Shown piece after piece: positions 6,572 through 14,065 of a stretch of 20,711 nt of DNA. Made by a program: the position numbers and the translations under genes. Source of the stretch: JAPUIN01 sp041580375 (GTDB taxonomy: Bacteria > Acidobacteriota > Polarisedimenticolia > Gp22-AA2); the NCBI GenBank assembly GCA_041580375.1, contig JBFGDZ010000045.1, positions 1-20,711 of the forward strand, in the 5' to 3' direction. Within the stretch, counting starts at the first letter, position 1; every line of letters begins with the position of its first letter. A model generated the notes under the pieces. It was not told the DNA's origin. It saw nothing but the letters and a program-made list of their open reading frames with translations, and did not search any database.

Positions 6572-6880
6572 TTACACGGCGCTCTTGACGGCCTTCGCGA
6601 GCCCGGCGAGCGCCGCCTCGTCTCTCCGGTAGAACACCCAGCGACCGCGCTTCTCCGCCTCCACCAGCCCCGCGCGGCTCAGGATGCCCATGTGGTGCGA
6701 CACGGCGGCCTGCGACAGCCCGACCGCCCGCTCGATGTCGCAGGCGCACAGGCCGCGTTCGTCACGAGCGATCAGGTCGCAGCACGACCTGCCGCTCGAT
6801 CGGAGCAGGTCGAGGATCTTCAGGCGCGTCGGATCGCCCAGAGCCTTGAACGCCCGCGCCAGGTTTGCCGGTCGGCGCAT
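6572..6880 (-). CDS. arsR: ArsR/SmtB-family metalloregulator
   Basis: A 102-residue winged-helix repressor of normal length for the family. The N-terminal helix carries the signature FKALGDPTRLKIL at 11-23. The recognition-helix region is CDIERAVGLSQAAVSHHMGIL at 47-67, and the wing is KRGRWVFYR at 78-86. Candidate metalloid ligands are C33-C34 (GRSCCDL) and C45 and C47 (LCACDI). The second pair matches the first two Cys of the classical E. coli ArsR CVCDLC site, but the third Cys is replaced by Glu, so the trivalent-arsenic site may use the C33-C34 pair as well. The gene should repress itself and arsI until As(III) or methylarsenite binds. It stands 34 bp downstream of a membrane glycosyltransferase gene but has its own strong promoter. 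Confidence 0.93.
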   Translation of the reverse strand: MRRPANLARAFKALGDPTRLKILDLLRSSGRSCCDLIARDERGLCACDIERAVGLSQAAVSHHMGILSRAGLVEAEKRGRWVFYRRDEAALAGLAKAVKSAV

Positions 6881-6887
6881 ACATCGA

Positions 6888-6918
6888 TAAATATAGATAT
6901 ATTTAACTGCCGTGTCAA
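6888..6918 (-). promoter_or_regulatory. arsR promoter with overlapping palindromic operator
   Basis: On the minus strand TTGACA (6918-6913) and TATATT (6895-6890) are 17 bp apart, nearly a consensus sigma-70 promoter. The palindrome TAAATATA-GA-TATATTTA (6888-6905; 8-bp arms, 2-nt centre) covers the -10 and part of the spacer, the expected position for an autorepressing ArsR operator. Only 9 nt separate the -10 from the ATG, and no Shine-Dalgarno fits, so the transcript is predicted to be leaderless or nearly so. The -35 overlaps the stop codon of the upstream glycosyltransferase gene. Confidence 0.8.
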
Positions 6919-8249
6919 GAGGGCGCGGGCGCGGCCGACCGGCCAGTCAGCGAGGACCCCCATGGGCTCATCAGGAGGGCGCAGAAGACGAGCAGAATGT
7001 GGACCGGCAGGATCTGCACCCAGTAGCGTAACCAGAAGTGAATCAGCACGTAGGGCAGAAGAAAGGATCCGTAACACACCGCGAGGAACGTCAGCTCGGG
7101 TCGCCGGTGCCGCCGCAGGCGCCAGCAGGCGATCGCGGCCATGAACACCGCCGGATAGAGCGCGTACTTCACCGCGGCCGGCACGACCGGACTGAAGTAG
7201 TCCTGGTGGGCCCGCGAGAACGGGAACAGAACCGTCACGTAGGCCGCCCTGTAGGCGACCTTGGCGAGATAGAGCCCCGGGCTCTGGCGGAGGCTCTGAA
7301 GGAAGAGATCCCGCTTCTCGGCGAAGTAGGCCGTCTCGCCCAGTTCGATGGCGCGGTCGTGCTCGGGACCCGGCGAGAAGGGGTGGCGGCCGCTCATCAT
7401 GACCTCCTCCTCCCGGTGGATGCCCTGCGGCGAGACCACGGTGCCGTAGTGAAGCTCGAAGAACAGGGTCGACTTGATCGAAAACGGGCTTCCGAAGCGG
7501 ATCGCGTTGCGCACTCCCCATGGAACGAGGAGCAGCGCCGACACGCCCAGCGCCGCGAGCATGCGCGGACGCTGCTCCCGGTGCGCCGCCGCGATCATGG
7601 CGCACCCGAGTGCGAACGCCACGATCGGCTGGGTCAGGGCCATCCCGCCGAGCAGGGCGCCCCAGACGATGGCCGATCTCCAGGTCGGGACGGCGGGTCC
7701 GCGCAGCATCCTCAGGGCGAAGAGCAGGCAGAAGGCCACCGTTCCGAACAGGAACCATTCATCGTACAGAAGGAACAACAACTGCCGCGGCGCGAACACG
7801 AGGATCAGCAGAGCGGTGATCCCGGCCATCGCCACGCGCCCTCGCGCGCCGGCGCCACCCAGTTCCATCGCGCATCGATCGAGTGACCAGAATCCCAGTC
7901 CCAGCACGATCACCCGGATGACGAGCAGCAGCAGGAAACCGGCGATCGTCTGGTGGCCGGCCACGGCGAACACGGCACCGAAAATCATCGGCAGGACTGG
8001 CGGCATCACCGCGGTCGGTTCCTCCACCTCGGGATAGGGTCCCGAGAACCCCCGCCCCGCGGCCAGATGAGCCCCGATGAACCCGTATTCGACGCCCCGG
8101 AATTCGGGACGCTCGAGGAAATCGGCGAGGTCGCCTTCGGAGAAACTGCGCCCCACGGCCGCGCGCCATTCGGGGTCCAGTGCCGACACGCCGAGACTCG
8201 CCAGCGCCACAATGAGCAGGCAGGACGCGGCCGCCGGCCAGCGTGTCAT
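6915..8249 (-). CDS. ArnT/PMT-like GT-C membrane glycosyltransferase
   Basis: A 444-residue multi-pass membrane protein. TM1 lies at about 7-24. The first outer loop carries VEYGFIGAHLAAGRGFSG and EPTAVMPPVLP (77-87), the layout typical of GT39/ArnT-like GT-C enzymes that take a sugar from a polyprenyl-phosphate donor on the outer face. E54 is in the place of the usual acidic catalytic residue. About nine further hydrophobic segments follow, ending with WVQILPVHILLVFCALL. The start ATG at 8249 overlaps the stop of the preceding prenyltransferase gene by 4 nt (ATGA), so translation is probably coupled. It is the last gene of a four-gene minus-strand operon. Donor and acceptor are unknown. The frame is open far upstream, but that region is coding in another frame for the previous gene. 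Confidence 0.75.
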   Translation of the reverse strand: MTRWPAAASCLLIVALASLGVSALDPEWRAAVGRSFSEGDLADFLERPEFRGVEYGFIGAHLAAGRGFSGPYPEVEEPTAVMPPVLPMIFGAVFAVAGHQTIAGFLLLLVIRVIVLGLGFWSLDRCAMELGGAGARGRVAMAGITALLILVFAPRQLLFLLYDEWFLFGTVAFCLLFALRMLRGPAVPTWRSAIVWGALLGGMALTQPIVAFALGCAMIAAAHREQRPRMLAALGVSALLLVPWGVRNAIRFGSPFSIKSTLFFELHYGTVVSPQGIHREEEVMMSGRHPFSPGPEHDRAIELGETAYFAEKRDLFLQSLRQSPGLYLAKVAYRAAYVTVLFPFSRAHQDYFSPVVPAAVKYALYPAVFMAAIACWRLRRHRRPELTFLAVCYGSFLLPYVLIHFWLRYWVQILPVHILLVFCALLMSPWGSSLTGRSAAPAPS

Positions 8250-10216
8250 TCGGGATCCCCGAACCGGGCGACGCGCCGGTAGTTGATCAATGCCTTGACG
8301 GCCAGGGCCGTGGACTCGGCCGGGGAGCCGTGGTGAGCGGTTCCGAGCGTGGCGCCGGCCAGGGCCTGCTCGAGCGTCGGCGCCCGGCCGGACCGGGCGA
8401 GCATCGCGTCGCGCACGCGCGGGTAGATCGACCGCTCGAAGTCGTCGCGGGTGATCTCGACGACGTAGATCGGCGCCGCCGGCCACCCGCCGTCCTTCGC
8501 CTGACGTCCGAACAGCTCGTGCACGGCGCCCTGCAGAGCGGCGCAATCCCCTCCGCCCAGGCGGCACAGGTGGCTGCGGGCGTTGATCAGCGCGGCCAGG
8601 TCCGCCACGTTGAGATCGGCGGCGGGAGAGCCGTGACGAGCGTGATCGTCGAGCAGCCGCTCGAGGAACGGGATCGCGGATCGGGCCCCGTGCTCGACGG
8701 CGTTCGAAGCGAGGTGGGCCAGGATCGGGAGCGAACGGTAGTACACGGCCCGCTCCCAGTAGCGATCGGCCTGCATCTCCTGTCCGAGGCCGCGGACGAG
8801 ACGCGTCGCGTCGAGACCGTTGGCCTCGAGCCACGCCAGCACGTGGAGGTTGCTTCCGAGGGAAACCGCGTCCAGGTTGTCGTATGCGGGACAACCCCGC
8901 TCGCCGTAGAACTCGTGAAGATACGTTCCATAGAGGCCCGACGGGAACCGATAGCGCTCCAGATGGTCGCGCAGATGCCCGGCGTCGTCCCTCGTCAGAT
9001 TCAGGTCGTCCGCGAACAGGAGGTTCCCCAGGACCGTGGTCTCGATGTCGGGCTCGAACCAGCAGGGTTCCGATCCGACCATGACGTTCATCGTGTGGCT
9101 GCGGCCGTCGACGGACCAGAACGCCCCCTCCTCCATCTCGTCCAGGAGGTAGCGCCGCGCCCGGACGACCCATTCACGCGTCGCGGCCGGGGTGTCGTGG
9201 AGGGTCATCAGGACGTGCATGGTGACGAAGGCGCGGGCCGGGAACTCGCTCGCCTCGCCGAAGTCGGCCCGGGGGCTCCGGAAGTACGGCCAGGATCCGT
9301 CGGCGTTCTGGCCGCGCGCGAGATACCGCAATCCGGCGTCGATGGCGGCGTCGATCCTGACGGCGGGGTCGATTCTTCCCGCCGGCGCCACGATCGCCGC
9401 GAGCACGACCGACGCCACGGCGATCCCGAAAATGACCCGATAGCGCCGCTGGAACCCGGGCTGCGATTCGAACGGCCTCCCGGTCCGCGCGGCCGCCGCG
9501 ACGCCCGCGATGTGCGCGACGAGGAGGACGGCGACGAGAAGGGCGGCCGGACGCGAGCCAGCCGAGCCGGCCAGGGCCGCCAGCGCCAGGAGGCCCGCCG
9601 CCTGAAGCGTCACGGCCAGCCCCAGGGTCGTTCGCCGCCCCGCGACGATCGCCAGCGTCCGCAGGCCGGCCATCCGGTCGGCGTCGAGATCGCGCACCTG
9701 CCCGAGGCAGCTGCCCGACAGGTAGATCGCCGCGAACGCCAGGCCGCCCCAGTACGCCGGCGGGCCGGTGCGCAAGTCGAACAGCCAATGGCCGCTGAGA
9801 AAATAGCCGGCCCCAGTGAACAGGTGCAGCAGTTCGCTGAGCGGGACGCGGCCCTTCCACAGCGTGCGGGGATGCGAGTAGAGGATCCCGGCGGCCTGGA
9901 AGAGCACGAACAGAACCTGAAGCCGGAACGGCAGAAACGCGATGGCGCCGAGACAGCCGACGAATGCGCCGAGGCTGATCCATCCGAGCGCGATCCGCTC
10001 GGACGGCGCCACGGAGGTCTTGCGGACGTTCGCGAGATCCCGGTCGCGCTCGGCGTAGTCGTTGTAGGTGTAGGTGAACAGAAGATGGAGGAACAGGGCC
10101 GCGAGGTAGACGGCCGCCCGGGGATCGCGGAACGCCGCGATCGGGGCGGCCGTGACCAGTCCCGCCAGGCCCGGACCCAGCAGCTGCAGACATTCGAGGA
10201 TCCGCAGACGCTTCAT
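8246..10216 (-). CDS. UbiA prenyltransferase fused to a QW-motif alpha-toroid domain
   Basis: This 656-residue protein has two halves. Residues 1 to about 280 are a UbiA-superfamily membrane prenyltransferase: the first Asp motif NDYAERDRD is at 52-60, the second RDLDADRMAGLRTLAIVAG starts at 175, and about nine hydrophobic helices are present. The second motif is close to that of MenA-type enzymes. Residues about 285-656 are a soluble helical domain with two exact QxxxGxW (QW) motifs, QNADGSW (303-309) and QAKDGGW (572-578), as in the alpha/alpha-toroid of squalene-hopene cyclases and related folds. DIETT at 390-394 occupies a place resembling a degenerate cyclase DxDDT motif. The N-terminal half could transfer a polyprenyl group or make a polyprenyl-phosphate sugar precursor, as the UbiA-family DPPR synthase does for GT-C arabinosyltransferases; substrate is inference. 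ATGA overlaps join it to both neighbours. Confidence 0.85.
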   Translation of the reverse strand: MKRLRILECLQLLGPGLAGLVTAAPIAAFRDPRAAVYLAALFLHLLFTYTYNDYAERDRDLANVRKTSVAPSERIALGWISLGAFVGCLGAIAFLPFRLQVLFVLFQAAGILYSHPRTLWKGRVPLSELLHLFTGAGYFLSGHWLFDLRTGPPAYWGGLAFAAIYLSGSCLGQVRDLDADRMAGLRTLAIVAGRRTTLGLAVTLQAAGLLALAALAGSAGSRPAALLVAVLLVAHIAGVAAAARTGRPFESQPGFQRRYRVIFGIAVASVVLAAIVAPAGRIDPAVRIDAAIDAGLRYLARGQNADGSWPYFRSPRADFGEASEFPARAFVTMHVLMTLHDTPAATREWVVRARRYLLDEMEEGAFWSVDGRSHTMNVMVGSEPCWFEPDIETTVLGNLLFADDLNLTRDDAGHLRDHLERYRFPSGLYGTYLHEFYGERGCPAYDNLDAVSLGSNLHVLAWLEANGLDATRLVRGLGQEMQADRYWERAVYYRSLPILAHLASNAVEHGARSAIPFLERLLDDHARHGSPAADLNVADLAALINARSHLCRLGGGDCAALQGAVHELFGRQAKDGGWPAAPIYVVEITRDDFERSIYPRVRDAMLARSGRAPTLEQALAGATLGTAHHGSPAESTALAVKALINYRRVARFGDPE

Positions 10217-12144
10217 GGCGCGCCGTCCGGCGGGGGTTCGAGGCGCAGGAGCAGCAGCCCGCGCGCGGCGTACACCAGGCGCACCGACGGCGCCTTGCGA
10301 ATGGCCGCAAGGGTGTGCAGTTCCGTCCCGTTGAGAACCATGTCGAAATGGAGCGCCAGGTAGCGGACGCCCCGCCGCCACAGCGAGGTGAAGGCCTCCT
10401 CGTCGGGCAGCGCGTCGATCGCCTCCTGCAACTCCACGCGGCTGCGTGGCAGATACCCGTTCAGGCCGTTGACGATGTTCTGCCGGTGATAGGTCTGCCA
10501 GTTCATGTAGATCAGCTCCCGGTTCTGCGGGAACAGATCGCCGACCAGCGCGCCGCCGTACCCGATGGCGCTCGGCAGATCGAGGATCACCGGAATCCGC
10601 TCCGCCGCCGCGACGATCCCGTCGTCGCCGTCATTTCGCGGCAGGTCCTTCAGAAAAGCGACGTATTCGGGGGACGGGGCGGCATGCCGCGCCGCGCCGA
10701 AGGCCGGCAGGGGAAAGGGGATGTTCTCGATGCCGACCACGACGACCGCGATCGCCAGCCAGGCGATGGGCCGGAGCCTCAGCCTCGGAACGCGCTCGAG
10801 TCTCCGCAGCAGGCAGAGCCAGCCGAATCCCGCGGCGATCGACACCGACGCCAGGGTCATGGCGAAGGCCCGCACGGGAACCCGGAACAGGCGCACGAGG
10901 GGGGAGACGTCGTAAAGCGGCAGCAGCGGGGTCGGGTAGCCATGTCCCCACAGCATGATCACGGGACCGAGCGCCAGGATCAGGCCCAGCGCCCCGATCA
11001 GGCAGAGCTCGAGGCCGGTGGAGCGGTCCGGGCCCGGGCCGGGCGCCCTCGCCCGGCGGCCCGCGCGCCAGAAGCCGAAGAGCCCCGCGAGGGCGAGCGC
11101 CCACAGACCGACCCCGATGTGGGCGCGTCGCCTCACGGACGGCCAGTGCGCCTCCTGAGAGCCCGGCGATCGCGGGCCCATGATCAATCGCGTGTCGGCG
11201 TCGTCGATGAGTCCGGGATCCCGGCCCAGTCGCGCGAACTCGCGCTGCAACGCGCCGATGTCGCGGCCGGTCAGGGGCGGGCCCTCCGGATAGATGAGAT
11301 TGCCGGGCAGGGCGCGCGCCAGGTCGGCGGGATCCAGGCTGCACGTCGCGGCGAACAACGGATGGTCGACCGGTTTCACGAAATCGGCATCATCCATCGC
11401 GCCCAGGTAGATGACGAAGAAGGGCGCGGCGATCAGCGCGTAAATCACCAGCGCGAGGACGAGCGGACGGACCACAGCCGGACGTCCCGGAAGACGACCG
11501 CCGCCGAGCACGAAGAGCAGCAGGGCCCAGAGGGAGACGAACAGGAAAACGTAGGCCGAACAATACACCTGGACGGCGCCCAGCGCCGCGCCACCATACA
11601 AATACCGCGTCGGTCCGCCTGACAGGTACCGGCGGATCAGCAGGAGCGCGGCGAACGCCAGACCCCAGAAACTGGTGTGCGGGCTGTCGATGTTGGCCAG
11701 CGTGAAGTTGGCCGCGCCGAAGGCGAAACCGGAGAGGAAGGCGGCGCGATCGTCGCCGAGGTAATCGCGCGCCAGGAGGAAGAGGCCCCACGAGGAGCCC
11801 GCGAAGATCAGACTGATGAACAGCCAATAGGCCACGACGTCTCCCGGCAGGAGCGAGCGGATCAGGGCGAAGATCAGGCCCGTGCCGAGCGCCGTCTCTC
11901 CGTGCAGGAGGGGACGTTCAGCCGGATAGAGCCACTGCCCCGGCGCGTCGTCGCCGGAGAGCCACGCGCCCGCGTGGCTGCGGACCGTGTTGGGGATGGC
12001 GATGCCGACCAGCCACGTGTCCGTATTGCCCGGGAGGGCGCCGCGAAGCGGAAACTGCGCGAACAGGATCAGGAAGAAGACGAGATACGCCGCGGCCGCT
12101 CCGGCCGCCGTCCTCGCGGCCGTCCGCCCGGCGCCGCCGGTCAC
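10213..12144 (-). CDS. Large GT-C-like membrane protein, paralogue B
   Basis: A 643-residue protein with about ten or more hydrophobic helices and a soluble C-terminal region. After TM1 the first outer loop has LPGNTDTW (37-44), whose Asp sits where GT-C glycosyltransferases keep a catalytic acid. Other features shared with the next gene upstream are NFTLANID, VQVYCSAYVFL, LPGNLIYPEG, RRRAHIGVGLW, FRVPVRAF, and a C-terminal block at about 541-573 (IYMNWQT, then RQN, then NGYLPRSRVE). I do not recognise the named family. The GTG start at 12144 overlaps the upstream stop by 4 nt (GTGA). It probably glycosylates a lipid or polymer on the outer face, or has a closely related membrane role, within the operon that also holds UbiA. 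Confidence 0.72.
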   Translation of the reverse strand: MTGGAGRTAARTAAGAAAAYLVFFLILFAQFPLRGALPGNTDTWLVGIAIPNTVRSHAGAWLSGDDAPGQWLYPAERPLLHGETALGTGLIFALIRSLLPGDVVAYWLFISLIFAGSSWGLFLLARDYLGDDRAAFLSGFAFGAANFTLANIDSPHTSFWGLAFAALLLIRRYLSGGPTRYLYGGAALGAVQVYCSAYVFLFVSLWALLLFVLGGGRLPGRPAVVRPLVLALVIYALIAAPFFVIYLGAMDDADFVKPVDHPLFAATCSLDPADLARALPGNLIYPEGPPLTGRDIGALQREFARLGRDPGLIDDADTRLIMGPRSPGSQEAHWPSVRRRAHIGVGLWALALAGLFGFWRAGRRARAPGPGPDRSTGLELCLIGALGLILALGPVIMLWGHGYPTPLLPLYDVSPLVRLFRVPVRAFAMTLASVSIAAGFGWLCLLRRLERVPRLRLRPIAWLAIAVVVVGIENIPFPLPAFGAARHAAPSPEYVAFLKDLPRNDGDDGIVAAAERIPVILDLPSAIGYGGALVGDLFPQNRELIYMNWQTYHRQNIVNGLNGYLPRSRVELQEAIDALPDEEAFTSLWRRGVRYLALHFDMVLNGTELHTLAAIRKAPSVRLVYAARGLLLLRLEPPPDGAP

Positions 12145-14039
12145 GGGCGAACCTCGAACAGGAGATCCGTCTCGCCCCTCAGCACCGGTCGCAGACGCGG
12201 CGATCGCTCGAGCAGCGGCAGCAGGGCTTCCTCGCCGGGCAGTACGAGATCCTTGTGGAACGCGATGTAGAGCGGTGTCCCGTCTCCGGCCAGCGCGAGC
12301 AGCCCGTCGAGGGCGGCGTCATCCGGCAGGCGATCGATCAACCGCTGGGCCTCGACGCGCGATCGCGGCAGATAGCCGTTGACCCCGTTGAACGTGTTCT
12401 GCCGGAGGTGCGTCTGCCAGTTCATGTAGATGATCTCGCGGTTCAGGGGATACAGATCCCGCCCGGCGCCCGCGTAGCTGAACCCCGTCCGGCTGGGCAG
12501 GTGCAGGACGACGGCGGGAGGCGCCTCGCGTCCGTGGAAGAATCCCCGCAGGGGCGCGCCCGGCTCGGCGTACTGCCGGCCGGCGAAGCTCATGAGCGGG
12601 ACGGGAACGTTCTCGACCAGCAAGGCCGCGCCGAGCAGGAATGGGAGCGCACGCGCCATCTGACGGTGCCGGCCGGCCAGCCGCCGGCTCCAGTGCGCGA
12701 CCGCGTGCGCGGCCAGGAGAGACAGGGCGACGAGCGACAGAAAGAAGGCGCGGCTCGGCACACGGAAGAGGTTCGTGAAGTCGATCCACCTGTTGATCGG
12801 GTAGAGCGGCGTGGGGATCGTCGTGCCCCCGACCGTGATCAGGGGTCCGAACGCGGTCACCAGCCCGACGCAGAACAGGACGACCAGCGTCCGCTTCCGG
12901 CGGTTCGGGTACCACAGGGACACCAGAGCAAGCCCGTAGAGCAAAAACCCGACGTGCGCCCGGCGCCGGGTGGAGATCCAGAACGCCTCGTCTCCCTCGG
13001 CCGCGTACGGGCGCACCAGGGTGTGGAAATCGGGATTCTCGAAGGCGGCCCGCAGCGTTTCGGGGTCGTAGAGATAGCTGGCGATCCGGGCCGAGTCCGC
13101 CTCGCGGTACGCGGCGCCCGGCGGATGGACCAGATTGCCGGGCAGCGCCCGCACCAGGTCGCCCGGGTCGAGGCTGCCGACGCTCGTCACGAGCAGGTCG
13201 AACGATCGCGTCGTGACGAACTCCTGGGCCCGCATGGCAGCCGCGTAGAAGCCGAAGAACGGCGCGCTGAGGCCCAAGTACAGGCCGCAGGCCGCCAGCA
13301 GGTGACGGCGCGGCGGCGCCGTTCCGGTCGATCCGCCGGCGCGCCCGCGCAGGATCGGCGCACCGTCCAGCATGAGGACGCCCAGAAAGATGGTGAGAAG
13401 GAGGAAGACATAGGCCGAGAAATAAACCTGCAGCCCGCCGAGCACGGCGGCGGCGTAGAGCGGGCGGACCCGATCCGGCCGATCGAGAAACCGGCCGAAC
13501 GACCAGGCGGCCAGGGCTGCGATCCCGAAGAACACGATGACGCAGTCGTCGATGTTGGCCAGCGTGAAGTTCGAGCACGTGAAGGCCACGGCGGCGAAGA
13601 CCGCCGCCGCATCGCTCCCCGTGTAGTGACGCGCCAGCGCGAAGACGGCCAGCGCCGTCGTCGTGAAGAGCAGGCAGAGCAGCAGGTAGTAGGCGTTCAC
13701 GTCGTCGAAGCCGAGAGCCCGGATGGCGACGTAGACGAGCGCCACGCCCGGCGATGATTCGCCGAACTGGATCGGGTTCCCGCCGGGATACAGGGCCGTG
13801 GCGGGCGGGCCGCCTCCGAACAAATCCGCCAGGCGGCTGGCGTACGTGTTCGACAGCGCGATCGCGAACCACGTGTCGGCGTTCCCGGGCAGGCGTCCGG
13901 CGACGGGAAACTGCGCGAACAGAACGGCGAAGAACGCGCCGAAGCCGACGGTCACGATCACGAGGCGCCACGGCTTCCGGCGCACGGACTCCCCGGTCGC
14001 GTGCGGGCGCGGCGCGACAGGCTGCGTCGGGATAGACAT
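12141..14039 (-). CDS. Large GT-C-like membrane protein, paralogue A
   Basis: A 632-residue multi-pass membrane protein. TM1 is at about 25-44, followed by LPGNADTW at 50-57 in the first outer loop (candidate acidic catalytic residue D55). It shares ordered motifs with paralogue B just downstream: NFTLANIDD, LQVYFSAYVFL, SLDPGDLVRALPGNL, RRRAHVGFLLY, FRVPSRAFFLS, ENVPVPL, and the C-terminal IYMNWQT...NGYLPRSRVE block at 533-565. The tandem arrangement indicates an old duplication. The ATG at 14039 is chosen over an in-frame extension to 14189, since the extension is low in hydrophobic content and overlaps the divergent gene. It is the first gene of the four-gene minus-strand operon. No clear Shine-Dalgarno; TATACT lies 10 nt upstream of the ATG. 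GT-C function is inferred from topology and motif position, not from a named family. Confidence 0.72.
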   Translation of the reverse strand: MSIPTQPVAPRPHATGESVRRKPWRLVIVTVGFGAFFAVLFAQFPVAGRLPGNADTWFAIALSNTYASRLADLFGGGPPATALYPGGNPIQFGESSPGVALVYVAIRALGFDDVNAYYLLLCLLFTTTALAVFALARHYTGSDAAAVFAAVAFTCSNFTLANIDDCVIVFFGIAALAAWSFGRFLDRPDRVRPLYAAAVLGGLQVYFSAYVFLLLTIFLGVLMLDGAPILRGRAGGSTGTAPPRRHLLAACGLYLGLSAPFFGFYAAAMRAQEFVTTRSFDLLVTSVGSLDPGDLVRALPGNLVHPPGAAYREADSARIASYLYDPETLRAAFENPDFHTLVRPYAAEGDEAFWISTRRRAHVGFLLYGLALVSLWYPNRRKRTLVVLFCVGLVTAFGPLITVGGTTIPTPLYPINRWIDFTNLFRVPSRAFFLSLVALSLLAAHAVAHWSRRLAGRHRQMARALPFLLGAALLVENVPVPLMSFAGRQYAEPGAPLRGFFHGREAPPAVVLHLPSRTGFSYAGAGRDLYPLNREIIYMNWQTHLRQNTFNGVNGYLPRSRVEAQRLIDRLPDDAALDGLLALAGDGTPLYIAFHKDLVLPGEEALLPLLERSPRLRPVLRGETDLLFEVRP

Positions 14040-14065
14040 CGAGGATGCTAGTATACGCTGAGACC
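14040..14065. promoter_or_regulatory. 26-bp divergent start region with shared -10-like GTATAC
   Basis: Only 26 bp separate the divergent start codons at 14039 (minus) and 14066 (plus). The segment contains the palindrome GTATAC (14051-14056), giving TATACT on the minus strand and TAGTAT on plus as candidate -10 boxes. No good -35 stands at the right distance in either direction. If used, both messages would have very short leaders, and each promoter would extend into the other gene's first codons. Confidence 0.35.

Noticed and set aside
6519..6749. N-terminal extension of the VOC protein
   Set aside because: The frame is open but overlaps arsR coding sequence; the ATG at 6518 has a strong ribosome-binding site and gives the normal family length.
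8250..9173. In-frame upstream extension of the ArnT-like gene
   Set aside because: It lies inside the UbiA-toroid coding region in another frame and is Arg/Pro-rich with no hydrophobic helices.
8243..10363. Long plus-strand open frame opposite the UbiA fusion
   Set aside because: It is charged and repetitive, has no domain, and mirrors the GC codon bias of the real minus-strand gene.
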